Shown piece after piece: positions 1 through 12,871 of a stretch of 64,000 nt of DNA (positions within the stretch are counted from its first letter, which is position 1; every line of letters begins with the position of its first letter). A program made the position numbers and the translations under genes. Location: assembly GCA_021018815.1 (NCBI GenBank), contig JAITYX010000004.1, forward strand, positions 1,489,501 to 1,553,500, in the 5' to 3' direction. This stretch comes from Talinum fruticosum. Lineage: Eukaryota; Streptophyta; Magnoliopsida; Caryophyllales; Talinaceae. The notes beneath the pieces are model-generated. The model had not been told where the DNA came from. It saw nothing but the letters and a program-made list of their open reading frames with translations, and searched no databases.

Positions 1-1237
<1,237 letters not shown>

Positions 1238-2617
1238 CTATTTCCACCTCATGCCAGCTACTTGAAGCATATTTAATTTTAGAAAGATCTCCAATACGAC
1301 ACATGAATCACCTCCATGCAAAACGTACAACCCACTGCCTATTTGCCATGATTTTCCATCAATGGCTATAATATCAATCAGAATACCAATGTCTACCAAA
1401 GGTCCAGACACTTCCTCCAGGCAACTGTCTGTCTCCTGCGAAGCAGTATACAGTGGGAAACAAGCCAATGATAGCAAGAAATTGAACTTCTACACTTACA
1501 AATATCTCATCATCCAGATACGAGATCATAAACATTCTCTGGAAGGTTCCACCTGAAAAAGAAATATCGTCAAAAATCAGATGAAAACACAATTCCATCC
1601 ACTACCAATATGTATAAAATTTGCAGATTATTTTCTTCTGTACAAAGCACCCTTTGTTTCCCGTTTACAGAATGCTGATAACTGAAAAACAAAAAGATTT
1701 TCAAAACAGAAAATAAGCAGTGGAATAGCTTTTCCTCAAATATGCAACTGGGATGCCCAATAATAGAAGACCAGAAATCCACCACAAGAGCATACCAATC
1801 GTCAGCACATAATGCCAACACTCCAACAGTTTGTATTAACCCCTCCCCTCGCCGGTCCCATTTGCATAGTCAAAACTGACTAACTGTTCGAACTTACATA
1901 TAAAACACACATAAACGAATAGAAATGAGTTGTTAGAATAAGAAACGAACGAACATAAAAGAACATAAACGAACATAAACATAAATAGATTATGTTTTTT
2001 ATGTAAAGTCGAACAACCCTAAAAATGATGTACTTCTGCCATCATTTTCTTCTTAGAAATATATCAAACTAACTTTTTTAAACATTGAGGTTCACAAAAT
2101 ATTGCAATGAAGTGAGGTAAATACTAAGAATTTTAATCTCACAATTTTTTATCCATCAATAAGATCATCTTTGACTGATTTGGAAAACAGTAATCAAAAA
2201 GAGTATGAACAGTAGGGATGGCAACAGAGACGGGGACGGGGCCCCACCCCAAGATTGGGAAAAATCCCTGCCCCGAACGGGGAATGGGGCGGAGACAGGG
2301 ACAAAACTTCATCCCCGAGCGGGGATGGGACAGAATTTTGTCTTCGTTCCCTGCCCTACTCCCCCATTGTTTTTATTTTACCTGTGCATTTTGAGTTTTT
2401 ATTAAACTGGCAAGGGTAATTTGGTAATATTAGATTGTTAAACCTTAAATATAAAACCTAACATCTACCCTTACCAGCCGTATCTCCTCTCTTTCCTCTC
2501 TTGTTCTCAGCTGTTTCTCCTTCTCTCTTCTTTTCTCTCTTTCTCTCATCTTTTCTTCTCAGATCTGTGTGCCTAGAAGAAAGCTTCATCTTCCCATCCA
2601 TACTCCATCTCAAAATA

Positions 2618-2668
<51 letters not shown>

Positions 2669-5600
2669 TCTCCATGCGAGATTCGGAGCAGCCAAGTCAA
2701 GGTTTCCAACACAAACAGCCTGGACCACCATCAATTGTCCCTAAAACCGCTAAACTTCCTCATGGTCCATCGCCCTTCACTTACGTTGCCACACTAGTTA
2801 AAATCGGAGTCCAACACCTCTGTTTCTTTGAAATTGAAACCTGGTTATTGTTTTCTAGTTTTCTAAATTGTACATATCGAATCTTATTGTCTGTTTTTGC
2901 AATGCTTTGATGGAGAAAGGCTAAATTCTTTAAGGCTTGTTGGTTTTGTTTGATTTTTTTATCTAAATTGGTTTGAATTCGAGTTTAGTTTAGCTTGTTG
3001 CCGGGGATCAGGGACCCGTCGGGGCCGGGGCCAGGGAGAAACTTTTTCCCCGAAGTGGTGGGGATGGGGCTGAGTTTGAGCAGGGATGGGGAGGGTATTC
3101 CCGGCCCTAACCCATCCCATTGCCATCCCTCATTGAACAGTGGTGGCACTCAGGAATTCTTTTTTAAGGGGGAGTTTGAATAACCACTTGCTTAAAAAGT
3201 TAAAACTAAAGTAAATATACCACTTTATCAACAGTAAGTGCATTTTTCAGGTGACATATTAGATATACCTAACAACTCCGAAAACTAAAAAAAAAAAAAA
3301 AAATAGAAAACAAGTTTGGGGGCTCAAGTCAAGAATCAAGATCAGCTCAGAGTATAAAGGAATGAGCGGTGAATATGCAGAGTCTATATAAAATTTGAAG
3401 CCAGAACAAACACCAAAAATATCATGAAATGTAATTCCTCTCCCACAACAAACACCAAAAATATCATGAAATGTATGCTTCCGGGGACACTTTTTCTCAT
3501 TGTCCCTCACAAATCAAATATAGCCTGCTTGGGAATTATACCTAATTTATAACCCAGCAAATCAGCCTACCTACTTACAAATGCCATTCTTCCTAGTCTA
3601 CTTACAAATGATACAAATTAGGCAAATACCAACCTATCATTGATAACATTTCTTATAATTGGAAAAGCTCGTATGCTCAGGGACATTGTGGTCATAGTCA
3701 TCAAATCACTGTCATTAACCTATTTTTTCAATTCTGCATGCACCATAATTTCCAGCAGTACTAAAATAGCCAGTTTTAAACAAGCCAACCCAGAATCAGG
3801 CATATGAGTACTGGCTCTAGTTTCATCCAGCAGTACTTGTCACTCATTTCTACTGGGCACGAGATGTCAAGGAAGTGCTGCATTTCAACAAAAGCATTTG
3901 ACAAAATCTAGCATATCTTTAAAGGGGAGGATACGTAATGTGCTTACTTAGAGGAACTTTGATCCCACTGGACACCACGTCCTTGATGGGTGCAGGAAGT
4001 TGTTGAAGTGCACCAGCAGCCTGCCCCAATGCACCCTTTAACTGCTCTGGCACTGCCTCTTCAACAATAGAGGGTGACTGTAGTAAGCTCTCAACATATT
4101 CTTCTTTCATTCTCTGTGGGCCCTCAATAGATAGCTTTGAAGAGAAGACGACTTTACTTTCTACCTGCAACCAATGAAGAGCACTTGAAAAATATGAAGG
4201 ACCATTAATCCAGAGCAGGACATTCAAGTTAAAGAGTCAATATTAAATGCAACCAATCTGAAAGAAAATTCTCTTTTCAAAGTCTCTTACAAACTAGTGT
4301 ACTTCAGAGGTGGAGCACAATAACAATAAACATATTCTACACGAAGCATTTTTACATAAACAAGCAAATATGTGGAATCAACCTCTTGTTTCTGTCAAAG
4401 TATTCCAAGTGCAAACAATGCCTTTATATACCATTACCAAACTAATATCAACAAGCTAACGCTGAATGAAAGTATAAAGAGCCAGAGATGGGCACAACAG
4501 CCTTTAACTCAACAAATGTAGTCCCCTGCCTTACACTTTAAGTGATGGTTTTCATACCTCCTAATATTCATTAAAACCCATCAAAAATCAATGCATAGAC
4601 ATGAAAACAGTGACACAAGAGTGGGAAATGAACAAGCATAACCCCCCTTTTTCTTTATGGTGCATCAGATTCCATATATCCTGAAGGAGGTACCCTTTCG
4701 AGAATACATTGAACTCAGATGCCAAAACTATGAGGTGGAAATGGGGCTTAAAATTCATTTCCATTAACTTATCATATGTTCTCTAGCTGACATTTTATAA
4801 TGCAATTTTCATCCTTTTTTTTTCTTTTTAAAATGTACTAAGAGAGTCTCAATTGGTCCATATTCCAATTCACTGTTAAATATAATGCAACTAGCAATAC
4901 TTCACAATAAACGTACAATGGCCTTATTCTTTATACAAAAAAATGTATAGAGCCATCAAAGTTTAGCATCAGCAGGAAAGAATGTATCATATTTAAAAAG
5001 CAAACTAGAAACTTGAAAAAGAAAATTATAGCATGGTGTAGCGGACCAACAGACAAGAAACTCTATGAGAAAAGCTAAAGATAAAGTCCAATGCTCAAGG
5101 GCAAAAAGCAGAAATTAAATTCCAACATGAATGATCCAGGGGTAAATACGATATAACTTGAAACTCATTATGTTGTAAGATGAAAAGCTACCAATTACTG
5201 CTTTTCTAATTTCTGCATCAATCAATGAACTAATCGAGCTATTTTAGAATGCACAGTGAAAAGTAATAGGGAAAGAACAAGATATCATTACACAAGTCTT
5301 ACCGAGTTCAATAGTCTCAAATTTGCCGTAATTTTTGCATAGCCATCCTTTACCAATATATCCATTTTCAAAAGATTCGCCAGTGTCGTTGGTAGTCTCC
5401 TGGGAAAAGAGCCAGGGATCAAGAGAATCAGCAGTTAGTCAATAAGAATTGCTCCTTATGCACAATAAAAATCTATTTCTGCGTAGGCATTAACAATGTC
5501 CTTCCTGAGAGATAGAAAGAGACAGAAACAGAATGCGCATACTCCAAAAGTATTTGAGCGGCGGAAAAAGCTGGGCTGCCAGAACCAAACCACTCAAAGT

Positions 5601-7356
5601 TCCATCTGCCTTCTAAATACGGTGACCTGGAAAGCTGAAAAAGACAAGTAAATCTTTTGCTCCTGATATAACAAGTATATACATTCAGTAGATTTATCAC
5701 CTACGTCGTGGGTCGAGGTGTGGGATTTAAACGTTCAAGCCCAGTTACCCTCTCCATCACATCAACTCGCTGGATCTCTGTGACCTTTCCGGTAACTAAA
5801 GCCTCAAAACCCCTGCATCCTTGAGCTATATTAATGATGTTAGAGACAGCATTAAACAGACATAAATGCGTAATCAATAGACTACAAACCAAATGAAACC
5901 AAAACCATTCTCTGGAGCATAGGAAACAGTTTTCCCTTTCTTTTTATTCTTTTTTTTGGGGGGTCGGGGGATGGAAAGGGTTCGCATGCACACAGCCTTA
6001 ACCCTACATTTCAAAGCTGAGATCATGTTTCATTGGACCATAATTTGAAAGGTGTTGATGCCTACTCTTTCATGAAAACAGAAGTACAGGGCAAAAGTAT
6101 ATCACAAACAGGTTGGACAAATTGAGTAAAATGGGAAGTTTTCAACAAAGAACATGCAAGAAAGAAGCACAAGTTGTAAAAATATCAACAAATGAGATAG
6201 TTGCATGCATGGAATACTAGTAGACATATGAAAGGCTCCAAAGGCATTATTAGAAGTACACTATAGTTACCGATGGTAGGACATGAGAGAGGAGAGAGAA
6301 TACCCCCTCCACACCTAGTCCACTTAAAGGCTCCATCATACAAACATCCTTCTTCGTTTAACAGCATTTCAGAACCATCCACATTCTTTTGACTTGTGGA
6401 CTTGAGGAAGAACTCAACCAGACTTCCAAGGTCCAACATGTGGGAAGTTCGCCCTCACTTAACTATTAAGTTAGAAGTGTGGCACAGAAATTGTTTCATT
6501 TACTAAAAGCCACTCATGAGAAAACAGACATAGAAGTTGTCCAAAATATGTTAGGCTTTGTCAATAATTTTCATAGCTGTCAATTTACTCATGTTCAAAG
6601 AGAGTTTAATCGGAGGCACATTGTCTTGATGGTTTAATATAGATTAAGGGGGCGGAAACTATTGACGATTATGCAGCATAAGAGGTTAGTATGATCAAAT
6701 GATCAATGAATGAATATGAGGTTTTCTTCTCTCTCAAAAATAAATTTAAAAAACAGATAACTTAAACACAGGCAATACCTCAAATGTGCCATAAAATAAC
6801 ACAAAACCTTTTGAATTAGGGGATAGAATATGGATTAATGAGTCTCGTAATACATTCAATTGAATCAATTCTATTCTCCATAATTGAGTCGACAAAGAGC
6901 GTCCAAGTTTTAGTTAATCAGGTCTTCTTCCATTGAACATAAAATTCTGACAACCAATCCGCCACCAAACATAAACCCGGCCACCATTGTGATTTAAGCA
7001 AGAAATTCATCATAGGAATCCAATTAAACAGCTGAAATCAAACAATACTCAATTTGCAACGAAATCAAGTAATGAGAAGAAAGAGAAAATTGACTAACAG
7101 CAAGTAATAAGGACTCCTTAGCGGAGAGCCTCTCCATCTCTTTAGCATAAGTGGCGGGAGCTCCTTGCACTGCCTGTTGAACCATTGCCCTGCAGATTCC
7201 ACCATCCTTCGTCTTGTACTTCAGATTTCGCTGATTAGACTTTCTCTCTACACCTCGCCGGGAAGTGGACAGCGAGAGGAATGGGTGAGGCGAAGAGGCG
7301 TCGGAGCATCGCCGGAGCCCGCAGAATGAGGGAAGCGAGCTCTGCACTGAAGCCAT
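1238..7356 (-). CDS. PAP13: Plastid-lipid-associated protein / fibrillin, PAP13 (FBN7) type
   Basis: Plastid fibrillins coat plastoglobules and thylakoid margins and are thought to carry or organise lipids and isoprenoids. Exons on the minus strand, in coding order: 7099-7356, 5705-5825, 5543-5626, 5303-5399, 3948-4164, 1500-1552. The ATG at 7356 opens an N-terminus rich in Ser and Arg, as in a chloroplast transit peptide. Conserved blocks follow in order: [65 protein letters not shown] and [14 protein letters not shown]. These match the PAP13 class as I remember it. All other junctions join in phase with GT-AG borders, but exon 2 is one base short in a C run at 5810-5813, so exon 1 does not read into exon 2. 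The family C-terminus was not found. A phase-0 open exon at 1238-1435 behind a good acceptor is only a guess, and at 65 residues it is longer than I expect. Intron 5 (1553-3947) is loaded with repeats. Confidence 0.85.
1885..2022 (+). repeat. Dispersed CATAAACG-rich repeat, copy 1
   Basis: Inside fibrillin intron 5. The stretch from GTTCGAACTTACATA through GAAATGAGTTGTTAGAATAA and several AACATAAACG units matches the reverse complement of 60062-60236. It is a diverged member of an interspersed repeat family of unknown class. Confidence 0.65.
2213..3132. mobile_element. Non-autonomous hAT-like transposon
   Basis: The left end TAGGGATGGCAA (2213-2224) is inverted at the right end as TTGCCATCCCTCA (about 3120-3132). 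Both subterminal zones are G/C-rich with repeated GGGGA-type motifs on opposite strands, unlike the AT-rich surroundings. The flanks carry a near-identical 8-bp duplication, ATGAACAG at 2205-2212 and TTGAACAG at 3133-3140, with seven of eight bases equal. An 8-bp duplication and GGGATGGCAA-type ends fit hAT elements. No transposase remains inside; a (CT)22 tract sits at 2621-2664. It lies in intron 5 of the fibrillin gene. Confidence 0.75.
2621..2664. repeat. (CT)22 microsatellite
   Basis: Uninterrupted CT dinucleotide run inside the hAT-like element. It produces false Leu-Ser reading frames. Confidence 0.97.
3405..3475. repeat. 42-bp tandem duplication
   Basis: The segment beginning AACAAACACCAAAAATATC at 3405 recurs exactly 42 bases later at 3447, with about 29 bases identical (through ...ATGAAATGTA). 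It lies in fibrillin intron 5. Confidence 0.9.
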
Positions 7357-7439
7357 TTGAGGAGACAGAGATAGACGACTCGAGAAGAATTGAATCGGAG
7401 AATGTGGAGTAAAATTTTACGAAACCCTATTTGTAGGTT

Positions 7440-9270
7440 TGGAAGGAGTTGGAAATTTTGGGGGTAAAACTAGAGGAGAGAGAAAGCCGTTAAATTCTGA
7501 AAGGCGGAAGGAGGTTTGTCTGCCACTTTCCGTCAAATGTCAATATTGTCTGTCAACTAACTCTCTCCGCTGTGTTAGTGGCGTGGAACGCATGGGTTGT
7601 ATACGTCGTGCTAACAGTTGTTGAGAAATCTCAACCATTTTTAATTTAATAATAATAGCAAAATAACAAGATAGTTATTTTAGTTTAAAAATTATATTAT
7701 TATACACTAAATTAAATAAATGATTTAGTAATTAATAACAAAAGAGTGTTATTATTTATCTCTCATGATATGTGTAAATCGTATTTTATCCATAATTTGT
7801 ATAATTATATGTATAATACATCATTGAAGATAAGATTAATTCGATTAGAGTGTCGTTTATGTTTGTTATTGGTACTCCGAATATTACAACTTCATAGTTG
7901 ATAATTAATTATAATTGTTGAAGAATTAATGAATCTAAAATGAGTAACATATTAATTTAGATTAAGATAAGAGATTTAAAAATTGTAATGCCGCAAGCAA
8001 CATAATTAACCTTAAAAATATATGTATCTTGAGTCATGTTACGAGTCGTCAATAATTGGTTACATGTGATTACCGGGCCCGGCCCAACTTCACAAAACTA
8101 TGTGAATTTAGGTAAAGAATTCCAACAAGTTGAATGAATTGATCCATATGATTCGTTTAATTAATTAGATTAGGTTCTAGTTGAAATTCATAACATGATG
8201 AAAATATCTATTTAACTTATTTAATTAATCAATTAAATTGATCAACTTATTTATAATTTGTCAATTTGTCCTTTTACATGAAAACTAATCATCATGACAA
8301 ATAAATCCATAACCATTTTCTTTTCAAGTATGATTTATTATGCCAAATAGATTGATACTCTAGCCATATTCCATTTAATTGTAAGGGTATAAAGTTGTAA
8401 GAAGTTGTAAGGAGCTGTCAGGAACTATAAGATAGTTGTAAAATTAGTTATAAAAAGTTATAAGAAGTTGTAAGAAACTGTAAAGTCTGTAAAATATAAC
8501 TAAATGCAACAAAACTTTTATAAAAGTTATTTTATAATCAACTCATGTTCCATTTAGTTGTAAGGAGTTGTAAGAAACTGTAAGGAATAGTAAAAAGTTG
8601 TGAGAAACTCTAAGATAATTGTAAATTTAGTTATAAAAAATTATAAGGAACCGTAAGCATATATAAAAAGTTGCGAGGAGTTATAAAGTTATAAGCTAAA
8701 ACTAAATATAAAAGAGCTTTCAGTAAAAGTGATTTTATAATAAACTAAAGTTCAGAAACAGACAGATGTCATGTTAGATTTAGTTATAAGAAGTTGTAAA
8801 AGTGTAAGGAGTTGTAAAAAGTTGCAATATAGTTGTAAAGTTAGTTATAAAAAGTTATAATGAAGTCGTAAGTAATTATAATAAGTTTTAAGGAAATGTA
8901 AGATTGTAAACTAAAACTAAAGGGAAAGGGCCACAATAATGTTCAAAATTGGTCAAATGAACATGATAATTTATGTTAATTATCTTCATTAGAGGTAATG
9001 TATGTATTTTTTTAATAAATCTTTCTTCTTTTTTTCATGTAAACAGGAAAAGTTGGGCTCAATCTGGATCAAACAAAAAGAAAGGCTGATGGCATATACA
9101 CTGAAACCGAAGCCCATGTCCAATAAAAACTTGATGGGCCCGAGTCAGCATAGTAGCGAGCGTCAGTCAAACAAAATTCCATAGAGAGGCGTGATATTAT
9201 TATTTTTAATTTAATGAGACAATGACAAAAATAACCGAAAATTAAAAGTTTAAAAAAATAACTCGGTATT
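7440..9270. other. AT-rich intergenic region between divergent genes
   Basis: Lies between the fibrillin start (minus) and the next gene (plus), so it holds both promoters. I see no gene. It contains a triplicated repeat at 8360-8930 and a GC-rich patch, GGGCCCGGCCCA, near 8078. A TGGGCC word near 9133 could be a site II-type promoter motif for the gene at 9532, but this is only a motif match. Confidence 0.5.
8360..8930 (+). repeat. Three tandem units of a TTGTAAG-rich element
   Basis: Three units start with related heads: CCATATTCCATTTAATTGTAA at about 8363, CATGTTCCATTTAGTTGTAA at about 8545 and CATGTTAGATTTAGTTATAA at about 8767. Each then carries many short GTTGTAAGGAG / GTTATAAAAAG words and ends in a TAACTAAA-type tail. 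Unit length is roughly 180-220 bases. Related sequence recurs at 46751-48460 and 53610-53745. Confidence 0.7.
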
Positions 9271-9531
9271 GAAGTGTTATGTATCTGGCTATCATCGCCA
9301 TCACATGGCGCTCAGACCTAACGGCTATATTCGGCCCCTCCTCCCTTCTCTATGTTTATTGTTATTCAGATCTCTCTCTTCATCATCAACACCATCCTCC
9401 GCGGCCCCTCTCTGTCCAACTCAACGGTCTTTTTCCCCCATCTTAATTTACCCCCTTCTCCTTCGCCTTCATCATCATCACCTTCATCTCCATCCAATCT
9501 CTCTCTATCTCTATCTCTCTCTCTCTCTATC

Positions 9532-11365
9532 ATGGAAGCTCCAACCCCTAAAGTCCAGCACGTGACCAAGGCGTCCTCCGACGAGCTCCTCAGAAAGTTT
9601 GCTGAAATGGACTCCGACTCCGACGCCGAACCCTCCTCCTCCAAACGCAGGAAAACCAACCGCAATAAGAAGAACAAGAAGAAGAAGAACAGTGCAGGTA
9701 CTCTATTTCAGCAAATTCTATGAATAGTCGATTTGTCTTATTTCAAGTAAAGTTGAGCGGGTAGTTAATGCAGGGGAGCAACTGGAGGAGGGTGGTTGGG
9801 AACAGAGCCTGAGGGTGGTGGAGAGGAAGTCTTTGCTGCCTCAATATCACCAGAACAACCAGACTCGAGGGCGGCGATCAGGAGCGTTGATTAGACACCT
9901 GGGCATTTCCAAGTCGCACCGCCTCGGCCTCAGGGGATGCAGAGATTTCAGGACTAAGTCTGTTTTTGCTACTATTGAAAAGGTATCATGCCATTTTTCT
10001 TATTCTTCATGATCTTATTTCCATGCCGGAGCTGAAAGAGGAAACATTATACTGTTGGCGGGTAACCAATATTTCAAATCGAGTTTAGTGTAACTAATTT
10101 GATTAGACTAGGAATCAATTTCAAGTCCAAACAGATTGATTTATCCTATTGAATTGAGCTGATTTGCTCCGGAGTCCAAACTAACATTTGTCAGGAATTG
10201 GCCAAATAAATTGAATCGAATTTGGTTCGGATTGGTTATAATTGATCGATCAATGGATCATCTATGAACTCATCTATATGAAATTATGGGTTTACTACAA
10301 TGGGTTCGAGTCGAAATGTCCATACTGATTCGATTGCTAGTCAAGTTGAGTCATATCAGTGTATCAAATACCAATCATTCCATTATTTTTCAAGGAGATA
10401 AATAAATATATAAGCATAGTAAATTATTTAGTCCTTTTTATATAAATAGGTTATTCTCAATCTTAACTTATTAAGTTATGAGATGAGGGTTGAAGCTGAC
10501 TAAAAGGGAGGGAAATCTAATAAAAGTAGGCCAAAAGATCCTTTTGTGGCTCACATCATTTCCTACCATGTTGGCCACTCATAATTAGTCAAAATCGAGA
10601 CTAACGTTATAGCATAACAATTATTATTATTGATTATTCTATTATTTACCAATTAATTTAGGATGTTGATACAAAAATAAATTTCATTAATTGCTTTATT
10701 TATATCGATGTTGTTGTATGTCCCATCATTTAAATGAACATGAATTAGAATATGAAAACGGATATATAATTTAAACCAAGAAATAATTAGCGCATTTATG
10801 AAAAAGAGAAAATCCTGAAAAATTGATAATAATAAAAAGTATATATGTTGAAAAAGGCTAGGTTTTCATGTGAGAAGATAGGGTGTACTTGCAAAATCTC
10901 ACACTTTCCCCCTTTCTCGTGTGCCAAGAAGAAGAGTTTTAATTCCATCAATGTTTAAATTTTTCATGCGTATACGTATGGTCAAAGGGTCAAAACTTAT
11001 ACTACTCCTTTGCTTTCCCTCTGGGATGATGCTCGTGACCAATGCAAAATGTGCACTTTGTTTTTCTTTTCCCCATATTTTATATATTTATCTTATCAAT
11101 TTTGATTTATTTACTTTTTATTTTGTTACGATTAAAGTTCGGTCAGTTAGTTTGTATTAAAAATCAGATAGATGATATGAAACTTGATACAAGTGATTCT
11201 ATATATACTGTATGTATATTATGGATCTTAGGTGATTGATCGATAACTATTTTGTGTTTGATATGGGAAATGCAGACATGGAGCAAAGCAGTGAGGGGAG
11301 CTTCAAAGGTGTTCATGGAGAAACACTACAACCGTCACAGGCTTCTAATCAGTGACATGGTTTAG
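9532..11365 (+). CDS. Small basic plant-specific protein of unknown function
   Basis: Three exons, 9532-9697, 9774-9982 and 11276-11365, join in frame to 154 residues, all with GT-AG borders. The ATG follows a CT-rich leader and gives MEAPTPKVQHVTKASSDELL. Residues about 25-53 go from an acidic Asp/Ser/Glu stretch to a Lys/Arg block (RRKTNRNKKNKKKK) that looks like a nuclear localisation signal. The C-terminus reads ASKVFMEKHYNRHRLLISDM and is encoded by its own short exon. I have an impression of similar C-termini in uncharacterised plant proteins but cannot name the family, and I assign no function. Intron 2 is 1.3 kb and AT-rich with no recognised insertion. Confidence 0.75.
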
Positions 11366-12584
11366 CTGGAGAAATACAAGGATGTATTTGTGAAATAGTG
11401 CCTAATTTAGTTAATTATTATATTTTGTTTTATTCATTTGTTATTTAGTTAATTCATTTTTGGTTTATTTTGAAAGAAACAAGCCTCATAGTCTTCGATG
11501 AATCTATATTATTTGTAATTTGGTATACGTATATCTAATCTTTTCCCCTTTCTCTCTTTTGACAATATCTGAAAATTTCATCCTAACCGATCTGATAAAT
11601 TAGTAATTTATTTTAACTTTATCTTTAAAAAATATATACCTAATTTTAAATCGGGTCAATTCAAATAAGTAAAATCTTGATAGTTTAAAGCCGATGTATT
11701 CCATTCATGGTGTATATTTAATAGGGTATGAGCTCAAAGAAACGGTTGGTAAATAATGAAGTAGAGAGATACAGGAGGAGGAAGAAGGTACCCAAGCTGG
11801 GGAGGCCTCTCTTTTGCAGTTTCCAAACTCACAGGTGGCTTGTGTTGTGTTGGCGAGTTTCTGAAAAGAACTTGCCTCTACCCTCGATCGCTATGACAAA
11901 TGACAATGCTATCCCCCTTCATGCCTCCAACAACCGTATTAAGTTCTTTTGTCACTCTCTCTCTCACCACAAACTAGTCATCGTCAAACATACAAACATT
12001 TTCCCTCAAAAGTCAAGATTATAAACAAAATTTGCATCCTTCCCTACTGGTAACCTATGAATGAATAATCATAAGATTGAATTTTTGAGAAAATAATTCT
12101 CTTCCGAGTTACGAAAATGAGTTGAGATGCATTGTGAGTCCGACCTTTATATATAAAAGAATTCTTATTAATAAATCAATGTGTAAGATAGTTTTTATCT
12201 CTTACGAATGATTATAACAAATTATAAATATTATGGATAATAGTAAAAATTAAATTAATTTAAAAATTTTAAAAAGTATTCTGCTATTTTAAAAGATAAT
12301 ATTTAATAAATTTGACAAATAGTTATGATGATGAATGAAATAATAGCAATACTAGTTTTTTCATGCAACATATGCATGTACAAATTGTATTTTTTCCTTT
12401 TTTTATATTTACATTTATGTTTGGAAAACCCGAAAAAAAAGGAAAGAAAAAGGTTAGCCAATGTCCGAAAGTCCAGTAATATTGGAATCTTGTTGCCCCT
12501 GAAAATATTTGGAGTCACTAATGTCCAAATCTCCCTTCCAAATGAGTCAATAATAATATAATAATAAAAAAAGAAATGCCAGCT
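11366..12584. other. Intergenic, AT-rich, no gene seen
   Basis: Region downstream of the small basic protein gene and upstream of the phosphatase promoter. An open frame at 11728-12024 starts with Arg/Lys-rich residues but has no recognisable domain or splice partner, so it is not called. Confidence 0.5.
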
Positions 12585-12595
12585 ATTTATATATC
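12585..12595 (+). promoter_or_regulatory. Probable TATA box of the PP2C gene
   Basis: TATTTATATAT lies about 200 bases before the start codon and is followed about 15-35 bases later by a pyrimidine-rich stretch suited to a plant transcription start and leader. Confidence 0.5.
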
Positions 12596-12787
12596 TTCTT
12601 TAAGCACCCCCTCTTCCCTGCTCTCTTCCAAAACCTCCATTGATGCTCTCTTCTTCTCTCTCTAAAACTTGAGCAACCTTCTTCTCGATCGTCCGAAATC
12701 TCTTTCCAATTACCCATCTAGGTTTGAATTCAGCCGAGGAGAGAGAGGGGTGGGGCGAATCTTTCTAGGGTTTTGGTTGGGAGGGAA

Positions 12788-12871
12788 ATGAGGTATGTTT
12801 TCAGGGGTAAGAAAGACTGCCACGGCTTGCTGGAGACCTGTTCGACGATATGTCCGTATGGACGGGGATGA
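12788..12871 (+). CDS. Upstream ORF overlapping the PP2C start
   Basis: An ATG seven bases before the phosphatase ATG opens a different frame, encodes 27 residues ([10 protein letters not shown]...) and stops at 12869-12871, inside the main coding region. If scanned first it would compete with the main start. No conservation can be judged from one sequence. Confidence 0.35.
   Translation: MRYVFRGKKDCHGLLETCSTICPYGRG

Noticed and set aside
11728..12024. 98-codon plus-strand frame with a basic start
   Set aside because: No recognised domain, and composition turns non-coding-like after about 30 residues.
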